Assembly (NCBI GenBank): GCA_031401235.1
Contig: JANNRJ010000028.1
Location: 5,089-69,088 of the forward strand
Direction: 5' to 3'
DNA from: UBA3006 sp031401235
Lineage (GTDB): Bacteria; Actinomycetota; Acidimicrobiia; Acidimicrobiales; Ilumatobacteraceae
Length of the DNA stretch: 64,000 nt
This document shows positions 25,770-34,505 of this stretch, piece after piece. Both the position numbers and the translations under genes were made by a program. Under the pieces are notes generated by a model, which searched no databases, was not told the origin of the DNA, and saw only the letters and a program-made list of their open reading frames with translations. Every line of letters begins with the position of its first letter. The first letter of the stretch is position 1.

Positions 25770-26510
25770 TCAGTTGTCGATCACTTTGACGGCAATTGGT
25801 TTTTGCGAATACACCACGTAGCTCTTTCCCAAAACCGGGCTCAATACCTTGTCCAATATCCGAATGCTGCGCGGTCCAGAAACAATCTCCCACTCCAAAA
25901 ACTTTTTATAGGCATTGACCAAACGGTGATCCTGGCGTGCCGGACCGACGGCACAACGTAACCACCAGTAAGGGGAATGTAAGCCATGGGCACGATGCGT
26001 CCCGCGAAGAGCGAGTCCAGAAGCGCGAATCTTCGACTTCAATTCCGACGCGCTGTAGATGCGTACATGACCACCGGGAACGAACGGCGCATGGTATTCA
26101 TCGGAAAGCATCCAATTAATTTTTTCCGGAAACCATGATGGCACCGTCGCAGCCAATGTTCCACCGGGTCGAAGTACCCGTGACAATTCGCGTAAGGCCC
26201 GCACATCATCAGGCACGTGTTCGAGCATCTCGGAGGTGATGATGCAGTCAAATGACGATTCGCGAAATGGAAGGTTTGTCGCATCACCACGTATAACTCC
26301 AGCGAGGCGATCGGCATTGATTTCACCGGCTTGAGCCATTGCTGCAAATGTCGCCCGAGTAGCGGCAACCTCTTCACTGGCGTAGTCCAGAGCAACAACT
26401 CGTGCACCGCGCCGTGCGGCTTCATAGGCGTGACGACCAAACCCAGATCCGGCATCGAGAAAGAGAGTGTCAGAATTAATTTGCAGGCGATCGAATTCGA
26501 CAGTGAGCAT
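25770..26510 (-). CDS. Class I SAM-dependent methyltransferase (UbiE/Methyltransf_11 type)
   Basis: Methyltransferase of 246 residues. Motif I is LFLDAGSGFGRHAYEAARRG, the acidic loop is VVALDYA, and motif II is CIITSEMLEHVPDD followed by RVLRPGGTLAATVPSW. Start at ATG 26510, seven bases past the glycosyltransferase stop and behind GAGGAAA (26522-26528). The ATG at 26579 would sit inside the glycosyltransferase. The C-terminal half is less conserved and may bind a glycan or lipid acceptor. It forms a three-gene unit with the glycosyltransferase upstream and the barrel protein downstream (1-base gap). Confidence 0.82.
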   Translation of the reverse strand: MLTVEFDRLQINSDTLFLDAGSGFGRHAYEAARRGARVVALDYASEEVAATRATFAAMAQAGEINADRLAGVIRGDATNLPFRESSFDCIITSEMLEHVPDDVRALRELSRVLRPGGTLAATVPSWFPEKINWMLSDEYHAPFVPGGHVRIYSASELKSKIRASGLALRGTHRAHGLHSPYWWLRCAVGPARQDHRLVNAYKKFLEWEIVSGPRSIRILDKVLSPVLGKSYVVYSQKPIAVKVIDN

Positions 26511-26517
26511 TGGACTA

Positions 26518-27819
26518 CTAATTTCCTCGACGCTTTTTCGAATTATGGGGCATCGCCAAAACTTCTCGATATTGCTCAACGGTTAGTGCGGCACAACGGC
26601 GCCAACTCCATCGCTCCACAACTCTTTTTCGTCCGGCGGCTCCGACACGTTGGCGAAGTAACGGATCATCCAGACCGCGCCGAATTGTGGTCGCCAATCC
26701 ATCAACATCACCGGGCGCGCAAGATAGAACTGTCTCGTTGTCGTTACCTGTGACTTCGGGTAGAGCACCGCCAGTTGTGGCGACCAGGCAGATTCCAGTT
26801 GACATTGCTTCGATCGCCGGGAGACTGAATCCTTCGTAGAGACTTGGGACAACTGCAAGTTCACTTTCGGCATACAACTCGACGATCCGTTCGTCGGAGA
26901 CACCCGAGACAAAACTGATGCAATCTCGCAATCCAAGTTCGTCGATGAGTTCGGCGCTAGCGCCCTTTCGTGCCTTTCCGATGATTGTCAGATGCACGTC
27001 GCGTTCGGTTCGCAACTTGGCAACCGCCTCAAGTAAGTAGGACAGACCTTTCAACGCCACATCGGCCGAAGCCGTGGTGATGAGATGAGATTTCTTGCGC
27101 GTGATGTGCGGCAATGGGGTGAATAAATCGGGATCGACACCGACATGGACGAGTCGCATCCGATCAAGGGATACTCCCATATCGGTATGTATGTCGTGAA
27201 TAGAGTTTTCGCTGACCACAACAATGCGCGGGAGTTTGCTGGCTACCTTGCCTTGCATTTTAACGAAAGAATACCAACGACCGATTCCTCGACTCTTCCA
27301 AAAGGTTTCAGCGTGTTCCATTTCAAGTTTGCGGTCTTTGGTAATCGGGTGATGGAGCGTTACAACGGTAGGTATTAACTTTTCAATTTTCAGAATCCCG
27401 GTTCCCAGACATTGATTGTCGTGAACTATGTCAAAGTCCCCGGTGCGAGATCGGAGTGCACGGTAAGCCCGAATGCTGAATGCGAGTGGCTCACCAAATG
27501 TTCCCTTCATCAGCTGAAGCGCTTCAACGATGTTTGGCCAGTCATTGAGCTCCCAGTAGGCAGGAAAACGGCCAGGATGTTCGTCATTGAAAATGTCGAG
27601 ACTCGGCAATTCGTGCATTGGGATTCGCGGATCCAATATCGGATACGGCTGACCGCCATAAACCTCAACATGGTGCCCTAAATCGGCAAGGGCCTTTGTT
27701 AAGTGTCGCGTGTATACGCCTTGGCCACCAACATGGGGCTTGCCTCGATATGTGAGATATGCAATGCGCAGAGGACCGTTGGAGTCAACAGCCGTGTCAA
27801 CAACCTTGGTCATAGGCAT
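26518..27819 (-). CDS. Glycosyltransferase family 4 (GT-B fold)
   Basis: A 433-residue GT4 enzyme. The N-terminal Rossmann lobe has the acceptor-side YRGKPHVGGQGVYTRHLTKAL motif. The C-terminal lobe has the donor-binding E-x7-E region, SLYEGFSLPAIEAMSTG, then VATTGGALPEV. Retaining transfer from a nucleotide sugar is expected, but donor and acceptor are unknown. It leads a unit with a methyltransferase and a barrel protein. It follows lnt by 20 bases on the same strand, so it may extend the haem/lnt operon. Confidence 0.87.
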   Translation of the reverse strand: MPMTKVVDTAVDSNGPLRIAYLTYRGKPHVGGQGVYTRHLTKALADLGHHVEVYGGQPYPILDPRIPMHELPSLDIFNDEHPGRFPAYWELNDWPNIVEALQLMKGTFGEPLAFSIRAYRALRSRTGDFDIVHDNQCLGTGILKIEKLIPTVVTLHHPITKDRKLEMEHAETFWKSRGIGRWYSFVKMQGKVASKLPRIVVVSENSIHDIHTDMGVSLDRMRLVHVGVDPDLFTPLPHITRKKSHLITTASADVALKGLSYLLEAVAKLRTERDVHLTIIGKARKGASAELIDELGLRDCISFVSGVSDERIVELYAESELAVVPSLYEGFSLPAIEAMSTGICLVATTGGALPEVTGNDNETVLSCAPGDVDGLATTIRRGLDDPLLRQRVGAAGRKRVVERWSWRRCAALTVEQYREVLAMPHNSKKRRGN

Positions 27820-27839
27820 GTCACTCTACCTGCGGGTAA

Positions 27840-29315
27840 TCATGCCTTCTTTCGTCGACTGCCGAAGAGAATCAGTCCGACGGTCAGCACCAGCATTAGC
27901 AAAATTAACGGCCGATCACCGAGTTTCGAATATGGCGTCGATCCTGAACGAAGTGGAACGTCAAAGTAAATCACGCGCTGTTCACTTACATTCGTGCGCT
28001 CATACAGCGAACCGTCCGGACTGATCACACCTGAAAATCCCGTAGTTGCTATTTGTACTAACCATCGCCCGTTTTCGATTGCTCGCAGCCGCGATGCGGC
28101 AATTTGTTGCGATTGTAAAATCGTGCCGGTGTAACTAGCGCCATTGGTTGGGTTGATAATGATTTGTGCGCCGTGCTGAATACCTTCGCGAACTCGACCT
28201 GCAAAAAAATCCTCCCATGAAATTGCGACGGCCATCCGAACTCCAGCGACGTCAAGTACCGCAATGTCGGTGCCGGCGAGAGCATCACGTGGTACCAAAT
28301 GAACGGGCGCACCAAGGCTCTTGAGGATGCTACGAAATGGCATGTACTCGCCGAACGGCACGCGTTTCACCTTGTCGTAGCGATCGGTAATCGATCCATC
28401 GGTTTGCACCACTACTTGAGCATTGATGAAATGCCGCGCAGTGAAGTCTTCGGTTATTCCAACTATGAATGGTGCGTTTAGTCGGCGCGCTTCGGTGGTG
28501 ATTTCATCGAGTTCAGTACTGGTTGAGAATTGCGCCACATCGATAACATTTTCTGGCCAAATCACCACATCAACTTCATCGCTTGGTGCGATTGATTGGG
28601 TGGCGGCGAGATGTCGTTCAACGACATCTCGAGAGTTGGTGCTGATTCCCTGAGTGCCTTGTGGTCCGCCGCCCTGGACGGCCGCGATTCTCAGGGTTAC
28701 TCCGGTTTCCGAACCATTTGAGGTTTGAGTCGAAACAATTGCAAATCCAAGAGTGATCGCCAATGCAACAACCAAACGGCCGAACCTCGGTCGGCTGAGA
28801 AGAAAGCCAATCTGGAACACAAACCATGTCAGCAATAGGGGACCACCAAGACGCGCCAAGGTTGCAAATGGTGAGTCCGCCTGACCAATAGCAAGACTGG
28901 CGAGTGGAACTCCACCGAAGGGGAATGAAAATCGCAATGCTTCGACAAGAGCGTGTAGGAGCGGCCCGGTGAGTGTGCGGCGGGAAGTCTTCGAGCAAAT
29001 GAACGCCGCCAAACCATGGAACGCCCCATACAGAAGTACTGCGCCGATATAACCAGGTGCGGTGAGAAACCACATCCAGGCCATGCCTGGTGCAAACCAA
29101 CCAATTGCAAACGTTGTGCCGAGTACGAATTTGGCTATTGGGCGATCAATATTTTTGCCGAGTGCAACAAAAATGGCAACTCCGAGAAAAGCGCATGGCC
29201 ACCATCCCCACGGCGGAAGACTGAATGCCACAAGTCCACCGGCAAGCAACACTCCGACAAGTCGCCACGGCCCTATGTCCGCATTACTTGGTGAGCCTGC
29301 AATCCGCCGTTTCAC
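27840..29315 (-). CDS. lnt: Apolipoprotein N-acyltransferase (Lnt) with Ser at the usual Cys position
   Basis: Lnt adds the third acyl chain to lipoproteins. About six N-terminal helices are followed by a nitrilase domain. The catalytic Glu255 (VIWPENV) and Lys315 (YDKVKRVPFGEYMPF) are present. The nucleophile segment reads AISWEDFF, with Ser366 where E. coli Lnt has Cys387 (ICYE). GTG 29315 is chosen because it overlaps the hemY stop as GTGA, whereas the longer frame overlaps hemY by 190 bases. The Cys-to-Ser change makes activity uncertain. Lgt, which acts first in the same pathway, is at 36.2 kb. Confidence 0.85.
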   Translation of the reverse strand: MKRRIAGSPSNADIGPWRLVGVLLAGGLVAFSLPPWGWWPCAFLGVAIFVALGKNIDRPIAKFVLGTTFAIGWFAPGMAWMWFLTAPGYIGAVLLYGAFHGLAAFICSKTSRRTLTGPLLHALVEALRFSFPFGGVPLASLAIGQADSPFATLARLGGPLLLTWFVFQIGFLLSRPRFGRLVVALAITLGFAIVSTQTSNGSETGVTLRIAAVQGGGPQGTQGISTNSRDVVERHLAATQSIAPSDEVDVVIWPENVIDVAQFSTSTELDEITTEARRLNAPFIVGITEDFTARHFINAQVVVQTDGSITDRYDKVKRVPFGEYMPFRSILKSLGAPVHLVPRDALAGTDIAVLDVAGVRMAVAISWEDFFAGRVREGIQHGAQIIINPTNGASYTGTILQSQQIAASRLRAIENGRWLVQIATTGFSGVISPDGSLYERTNVSEQRVIYFDVPLRSGSTPYSKLGDRPLILLMLVLTVGLILFGSRRKKA

Positions 29316-30718
29316 GTGTTGAGTTTGTCCATAACCCGAGTGGCTGCTACCCGGGCCTGTTGAATGCACGCCGGAATTCCAATTCCGCGATAGCTGGCGC
29401 CGGTAAGCAATAGTCCAGGTGCCGCAGTCTCGAGCAATGCGTCCAATTGATTGACTCGCTTGATATGACCAGGTCGATACTGCGGAAACGCCTCGACCCA
29501 ACGAGTGACTCGTGATGCATGCGGTGTGAACTCACGGCCAAGATGAAGTGCTAAATCTGCCAGGGCCATTGTGATCAGTGAGTTGTCATCGTGATGATGC
29601 ATCGGCGCGCCATCGCGCCCGAGCGAGACGCGAAGTATCATCGAATTGTCTCGTGGTTTCCAGTGCTTCCATTTGTTGGAACCGAACGACACCGCGGTCA
29701 CTGCTCGTTGCACTGGCTTAGGCACAAGATATCCAGTTCCGGTCAACTTGCTGGGCCATTGCTCCCGTGAAATGGCGAGACTCACCATCACCACCGACGA
29801 ATGTTCGGCACTCGCCAAAATGAGTCCAACTTCGCGATCCAATGGACTGATAAGCATTGCGGTCTGCCGTGCCGGCGTCGCCATAACCACTGCATCAGCA
29901 ATGAATGACTCGTCGGAAGTATTCACTACGAAATTGCCGCGAGACGATTGCTCGACATTCGCAACTGGACTAGAGATGCGAAATTCCGTACCTTGTTGTT
30001 GACACGCGGCTACTAGCGCATCAATCAATGACGACATTCCACGAAGCGGAGCCGCGAACACGGCACCGCCAGGGACTCGTGCACTTACAACATCGTGGGC
30101 TGCTCGTGTCAAACTGCCCTTACGGCGAACTAAGTCTGCGATTTGGGGCATCCCATCCAAACTGAAATGGTCTGAATCGGTGGCGTAAATACTTCCCACC
30201 AGTGGGTCAACGATTCGTTCCAGAACTTCATTACCGAATCGTGAACGAATGAGAGATCCAAGACAGTCGTCGGTATCTTGTGCCCGTAGTTGGCTCTCAT
30301 GTCGAGGAATGTATTGTTCGGCCAATGCTCGAAGTTTGCCTTTGATGGAAAGCAACCGAGTATTTATGATCGCAGATCGATTTGCCGGAATACCAAGCAT
30401 CGTTGGTTCGGGAATGGCATGCAAGCGACGATGCCAAATGTATGCCAGTCCAGTCGCGGGTTCCGTAAGTTCGCCACCCAAATTAACTTCGCGGGCGAGA
30501 TCAAGTGCAGCCGAAGTACGGATCAAAAATGCGTCGGCGGATTCGTCCACCGACCGCAGTCCGGCAAATGGACTGGCACTAATGCACCCACCAAGCCGGG
30601 GTAACGATTCCAACACGGTTACATGGGGCGCCCCGCGTTGCTGCCCAATTGCGTAAGCGGTGGCGAGTCCAGATATGCCGCCACCGACAACGACCACTCT
30701 TTTTTCGCTCGAATTCAT
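29312..30718 (-). CDS. hemY: Protoporphyrinogen/coproporphyrinogen oxidase (HemY/CgoX)
   Basis: FAD-dependent oxidase of late haem synthesis. The dinucleotide fold VVVVGGGISGLATAYAIG is at the N-terminus and GGCISA (residues ~45-50) is the family follow-on. The C-terminal FAD motif LLLTGASYRGIGIPACIQQ is clear. With hemH and hemE adjacent, and by analogy with other Gram-positive bacteria, it probably oxidises coproporphyrinogen III (coproporphyrin-dependent route). ATG 30718 lies four bases past the hemH stop and is preferred over the longer form at 30742. Confidence 0.92.
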   Translation of the reverse strand: MNSSEKRVVVVGGGISGLATAYAIGQQRGAPHVTVLESLPRLGGCISASPFAGLRSVDESADAFLIRTSAALDLAREVNLGGELTEPATGLAYIWHRRLHAIPEPTMLGIPANRSAIINTRLLSIKGKLRALAEQYIPRHESQLRAQDTDDCLGSLIRSRFGNEVLERIVDPLVGSIYATDSDHFSLDGMPQIADLVRRKGSLTRAAHDVVSARVPGGAVFAAPLRGMSSLIDALVAACQQQGTEFRISSPVANVEQSSRGNFVVNTSDESFIADAVVMATPARQTAMLISPLDREVGLILASAEHSSVVMVSLAISREQWPSKLTGTGYLVPKPVQRAVTAVSFGSNKWKHWKPRDNSMILRVSLGRDGAPMHHHDDNSLITMALADLALHLGREFTPHASRVTRWVEAFPQYRPGHIKRVNQLDALLETAAPGLLLTGASYRGIGIPACIQQARVAATRVMDKLNT

Positions 30719-30722
30719 CGTG

Positions 30723-31676
30723 CTACTTGAAACATGCGTCAATGACGCGATGGGCTAGTGCCGACATCACCGTTGAATCATCGTTGACACAATTTGTTCG
30801 GGAAAAGCTAAGTCCACGATGTTCGGCGCGATTGCGGGCTTCAATATCCAAGTCGTACAACACTTCAAGGTGATCGGCGACAAATCCGCATGCACTCACC
30901 ACGATGCCATCGCACTCACCCGCATTGGCGAGTTCATCGATCACGGTCAGAATGTCTGGTCCAATCCACGGCTCGGGAGTGCGACCGGCGGACTGCCAAG
31001 CAATGGTCCAATCCACATTCTCAGTGAGGCCCAACTGGCTGGCCACAGCACAAGCAGTTGAACGGAGTTCGGTCTGGTATGAATCGCCGCTATCAATGAT
31101 GCGCTGAGGAAGTGAATGCGCGGTGAATAACACATGTGGATTCGACGAAGTACTTGATATGGAATCCAACTCATGGGCCAATTCTCTGGCGATGAAATCG
31201 ACAAATGCTGGTTCAATCGCCCAACTAATAATTCCAGTGGTCGTCATACCTAATGCTTCCGCGGATTTTTGAACGCGCGAAATGTACTGTCCAACCGAGT
31301 ACTCCGAGAAATGCGGTGCCAATACGAGGGCAATGATGTGAGAAAAACCTTGTCGCGCCAGATCCGTCACAGTTTCTTCGATTTTCGGGTGACTGTGCTT
31401 GAAACCAAGTTGGACGTGAAATTCTCCTGGAGCAATCTTGTCGAGTTCTCGCTCGAGTGCAATTCGTTGTGCTTCGGTGCGAGCCACCAATGGCGATACT
31501 CCGCCAATTGCTTTATACCGAGCAGTCAAATCGGCAAGCTGTTCGGCCGTTGGGGCTCGACCACGGCGGATATCGGTGTAATAGGGCAAAATCTCATCGC
31601 TGCCGGCTGGCGTTCCGTAGGACATGAGCAACACCGCAGTTTTTTTTCTGATCCCAGTAGTTGAGGCGATGCTCAT
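30723..31676 (-). CDS. hemH: Ferrochelatase (probably coproporphyrin ferrochelatase)
   Basis: Inserts Fe2+ into coproporphyrin III or protoporphyrin IX. The active-site His is in VLFTAHSLPQR and the acidic partner in CGFVADHLEVLYDLD. The N-terminal LLMSYGTPAGSDEILPYYTDIRRG is also typical. Length 317 is normal for actinobacterial and Firmicutes enzymes. No Cys cluster for a 2Fe-2S centre is seen at the C-terminus, although some actinobacterial enzymes have one. It overlaps hemE by four bases (ATGA on the minus strand). Confidence 0.95.
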   Translation of the reverse strand: MSIASTTGIRKKTAVLLMSYGTPAGSDEILPYYTDIRRGRAPTAEQLADLTARYKAIGGVSPLVARTEAQRIALERELDKIAPGEFHVQLGFKHSHPKIEETVTDLARQGFSHIIALVLAPHFSEYSVGQYISRVQKSAEALGMTTTGIISWAIEPAFVDFIARELAHELDSISSTSSNPHVLFTAHSLPQRIIDSGDSYQTELRSTACAVASQLGLTENVDWTIAWQSAGRTPEPWIGPDILTVIDELANAGECDGIVVSACGFVADHLEVLYDLDIEARNRAEHRGLSFSRTNCVNDDSTVMSALAHRVIDACFK

Positions 31677-32707
31677 AGCGCGGTTTGCTCATGCACATGG
31701 CGCACCACTGCGGCGAGCACATCGGGGTTGGTCGAAGGCTGAACTCCATGTCCGAGATTGAAGATGTGCCCGGCGTTTCCGTCATTGTCAGCAATCACGG
31801 CATCTACTCCGCGAAGCGCCAGTTCAACAGTTCCCATGACGAGTTCAGGGTTCAAGTTTCCTTGCACGATTGTGTTGGCTCCGAGTCTCCGACGCACATC
31901 GGAAATCGAACTGCGCCAGTCCAGACCAATGACGTGGGGTCCGGCCGAGTACATGTCTTCCAGTAAGTGATCACAACCAACACCGAAATGGATGCCAGGT
32001 GCACTCGGGTGTGACGAACGTAGTTCATCGAACACATGTCGGGAATACCTAAGCACATGTTTGCGATACTGATCAATGGTGAGCGCGCCGGCCCATGAAT
32101 CGAACAACTGAAATGCGCTCGCACCGGCATCGAGTTGGCTCCGAATAGATGCAATGGAGTATTCGGCAAGTCGCGCCATGAGCGCATCCCAAAGTGAATC
32201 ATCTGTTGTCATCAATGCCTTGGTATGCACATAGTCGCGACTTGGACGACCCTCGATGAGGTAACTACCAACGGTGAATGGAGCCCCGGCGAATGCCAAT
32301 AGCGGCACATCTAATTCAGCGGCCAGTAATTGGACAGTTTCAATGACGTACGGAGTGTCTAACTCCGGTTCAAGTGGACGAAGTCGTGACAGATCACTGC
32401 TGTTTCGAAACGGTTGGTCGGCCACCGGGCCCGTACCGGGGGTGACATCGATACCAAAACCGACGGCGTGAGCCGGCACAATGATGTCGCTATACAGAAC
32501 TGCGGCGTCTACGCCATAGCGGCGAACTGGTTGCAGTGTGATTTCGGCGGCAAGTCGTGGCTTTTTAATCGCATCGAGGATGCTGCCCTCCCCGCGCAAG
32601 GCCCGATACTCGGGAAGACTCCGTCCTGCTTGACGCATAAACCACACCGGGGTGTGTTTGACACGACGTCCGTCAGTGGCAGCCAAAAATGGATCGGAAT
32701 TGGTCAT
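31673..32707 (-). CDS. hemE: Uroporphyrinogen decarboxylase
   Basis: Decarboxylates the four acetate groups of uroporphyrinogen III to give coproporphyrinogen III. The N-terminal signature PVWFMRQAGRSLPEYR carries the substrate-binding Arg residues. VLYSDIIVPAHAVG, then the ILEPVR-equivalent ETVQLLAAELDVPLLAFAGAPFT and QLFDSWAG follow. About 344 residues from ATG 32707, whose A is shared with the stop of the upstream ABC permease (TGATG). The longer frame to 32890 lies inside that permease and is rejected. Confidence 0.95.
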   Translation of the reverse strand: MTNSDPFLAATDGRRVKHTPVWFMRQAGRSLPEYRALRGEGSILDAIKKPRLAAEITLQPVRRYGVDAAVLYSDIIVPAHAVGFGIDVTPGTGPVADQPFRNSSDLSRLRPLEPELDTPYVIETVQLLAAELDVPLLAFAGAPFTVGSYLIEGRPSRDYVHTKALMTTDDSLWDALMARLAEYSIASIRSQLDAGASAFQLFDSWAGALTIDQYRKHVLRYSRHVFDELRSSHPSAPGIHFGVGCDHLLEDMYSAGPHVIGLDWRSSISDVRRRLGANTIVQGNLNPELVMGTVELALRGVDAVIADNDGNAGHIFNLGHGVQPSTNPDVLAAVVRHVHEQTAL

Positions 32708-33513
32708 CAGATTCGTTTGACGCGACCCCGCAACGCGGTGAATGCAAGCGTGAATGAGATACTTCCAACTAGGGCGATTGCAGCTATTGCTTTGAAAATA
32801 TCGGTGGCATCCCAACCAGTCATTACGATGCTGCGCATGCCGGCCAGCACGTAGGTGGTTGGGTTGTATGTGGCGACATTGGCAAGCCATCCAGTTAGCG
32901 AAGATTGGGGCACATAAGCCGTAGTAAGAAAAGCAAAGGGGAAGAAGAGCAAGAATGCATTATTGACCGCGGTTGGATTTCCTGTTTTTAGCGCAATTGC
33001 ATAAGGGAACCCAGTAAAGGCGAGCCCCCACGCTCCAGCCAAAATCACGAACCCAACAATTCCCAAAATACCGGTTGCAAATCGGACACCTATTAATGCA
33101 CCAATTGCGACGACTGGCAGAGTCAATGCAATTACCAGCATCACATCTGCAACCATCAACCCGAGCAATAACGTCGCTCTGTGAACCGGAGTAAGCAACA
33201 GCCGGTCGAGATATCCGTCTTGAATGTCGATGACCAATGAAGCGGCCCGAGAAACTCCGGTGACCGAAAAAATCACTGCAACAGGTAACTGAAATCCCTT
33301 GAAATCGAAGCCGGGGGCCGAATTACGTTCAACGAACGATTGCAGGGATCCGATGTTGACGATGAGAAAAAAAATTGGAATGACGAGTGCGGGACCAATC
33401 GACTCGCTGTCTCGCAGAGTAAGGCGAATGGCACGGAGTGCGACCGTACTCAGGTCATGCAAGAACCCAGATCGGCGGGCATGGACGCGCACTTGTTTAG
33501 TAGTTGCGGTCAT
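32707..33513 (-). CDS. ABC-2 type transporter permease (DrrB-like)
   Basis: A 268-residue ABC-2 membrane protein with about six helices: IGPALVIPIFFLIVNIGSLQ, LPVAVIFSVTGVSRAASLV and several more. The central GYLDRLLLTPVHR segment is the coupling loop typical of DrrB/NodJ-type exporters. It overlaps the ATPase gene by four bases (ATGA) and is coupled to hemE downstream. The exported compound is unknown. Coupling to haem genes makes a tetrapyrrole or lipid cargo conceivable but unproven. Confidence 0.85.
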   Translation of the reverse strand: MTATTKQVRVHARRSGFLHDLSTVALRAIRLTLRDSESIGPALVIPIFFLIVNIGSLQSFVERNSAPGFDFKGFQLPVAVIFSVTGVSRAASLVIDIQDGYLDRLLLTPVHRATLLLGLMVADVMLVIALTLPVVAIGALIGVRFATGILGIVGFVILAGAWGLAFTGFPYAIALKTGNPTAVNNAFLLFFPFAFLTTAYVPQSSLTGWLANVATYNPTTYVLAGMRSIVMTGWDATDIFKAIAAIALVGSISFTLAFTALRGRVKRI

Positions 33514-34493
33514 GGAGTCGGCTGTTCATCGCGACTTTGAATTCGTTCGCCGGTTGTCTGAAGAAAAACGTCGTCGAGCGATGGAGTGCGAAGTGTTATC
33601 TCACTCACCGAGATGCCCGCCTCGGAAAGGGCAACTGCCACTGGACTGATCGCGGATGCGCCATGGGCCACCGAGACAATGACTTCATCGTGTCGAATCT
33701 CGATGTGGTCAATTTCAGTAACCTTGGCCAGCGCCGCCGGTACCCGAGCTATATCCGACAATTGAACACGAGCAATTATCACGTCGGCCCCGACGAGTCG
33801 TTTGAGCTCGGTCGGTGTGCCCTGGGCAACCAGTTTGCCCTTGGCAATAATCCCGACGCGATGGGCAAGAGCGTCAGCCTCTTCGAGATATTGGGTCGTG
33901 AGCAGAATCGTCATGCCGAGTTGCTCATTGAGATAGCGCACTTCTTCCCATACCGTGGCTCGACTCACCGGATCGAGCCCGCTGGTAGGTTCATCCAGAA
34001 ATAGCACTTCAGGTTGATGCACTAATGCCGCGGCAAGATCAAGCCGACGCTTCATGCCGCCTGAATATGTCTTGATCCGATCATCAATCGCGTCACCAAT
34101 GTTGACGATGTCAAGTAGATAATTGATTCGTTCCGAGCGCTCGGTCGGGTTCAGTCCATACAACCGACCTTGCATGTCAAGAAGTTCGCGGCCACTCTGT
34201 TTGGGGTCAAGCGCTGCTTCCTGTAACGCGACACCGATTCGTAGGCGTACTTCATCGGCTGAGTTAATGATGTCGAACCCGGCAACAGTTGCAGTTCCAA
34301 GTGTCGGTGCGAGCAATGTCGTGAGCATTCGCACGGTTGTCGATTTACCAGCACCGTTTGGTCCAAGAAACCCATAAATTTCGCCTTGTCCAACGATGAG
34401 ATCAACGTCGTCTACCGCTACCTTTTCACCAAATCGGCGCACAAGACCACGAGCATCAATGGCATATTCATCGGTCGTCGTGTCGGTATTCAT
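33510..34493 (-). CDS. ABC transporter ATP-binding protein (DrrA-like)
   Basis: The ATPase partner of the ABC-2 permease. Walker A GPNGAGKSTT (about residues 44-53), the Q-loop GVALQEAALD, the signature YSGGMKRRLDLAAALVHQP and Walker B LFLDEPTSGLDP are intact. The C-terminal 100 residues form the regulatory tail common in DrrA-type drug-resistance ATPases. Length 327 is typical. It starts the unit ABC ATPase, permease, hemE, hemH, hemY, lnt, with overlaps or gaps of four bases or fewer throughout. Confidence 0.9.
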   Translation of the reverse strand: MNTDTTTDEYAIDARGLVRRFGEKVAVDDVDLIVGQGEIYGFLGPNGAGKSTTVRMLTTLLAPTLGTATVAGFDIINSADEVRLRIGVALQEAALDPKQSGRELLDMQGRLYGLNPTERSERINYLLDIVNIGDAIDDRIKTYSGGMKRRLDLAAALVHQPEVLFLDEPTSGLDPVSRATVWEEVRYLNEQLGMTILLTTQYLEEADALAHRVGIIAKGKLVAQGTPTELKRLVGADVIIARVQLSDIARVPAALAKVTEIDHIEIRHDEVIVSVAHGASAISPVAVALSEAGISVSEITLRTPSLDDVFLQTTGERIQSRDEQPTP

Positions 34494-34505
34494 CGGTTGC
34501 TTAGG

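Noticed and set aside
29316..29501. N-terminal extension of lnt
   Set aside because: It lies within hemY and carries no Lnt helices. GTG 29315 makes a GTGA overlap with hemY.
32708..32890. N-terminal extension of hemE
   Set aside because: It overlaps the ABC permease coding sequence, and hemE homology starts at ATG 32707.
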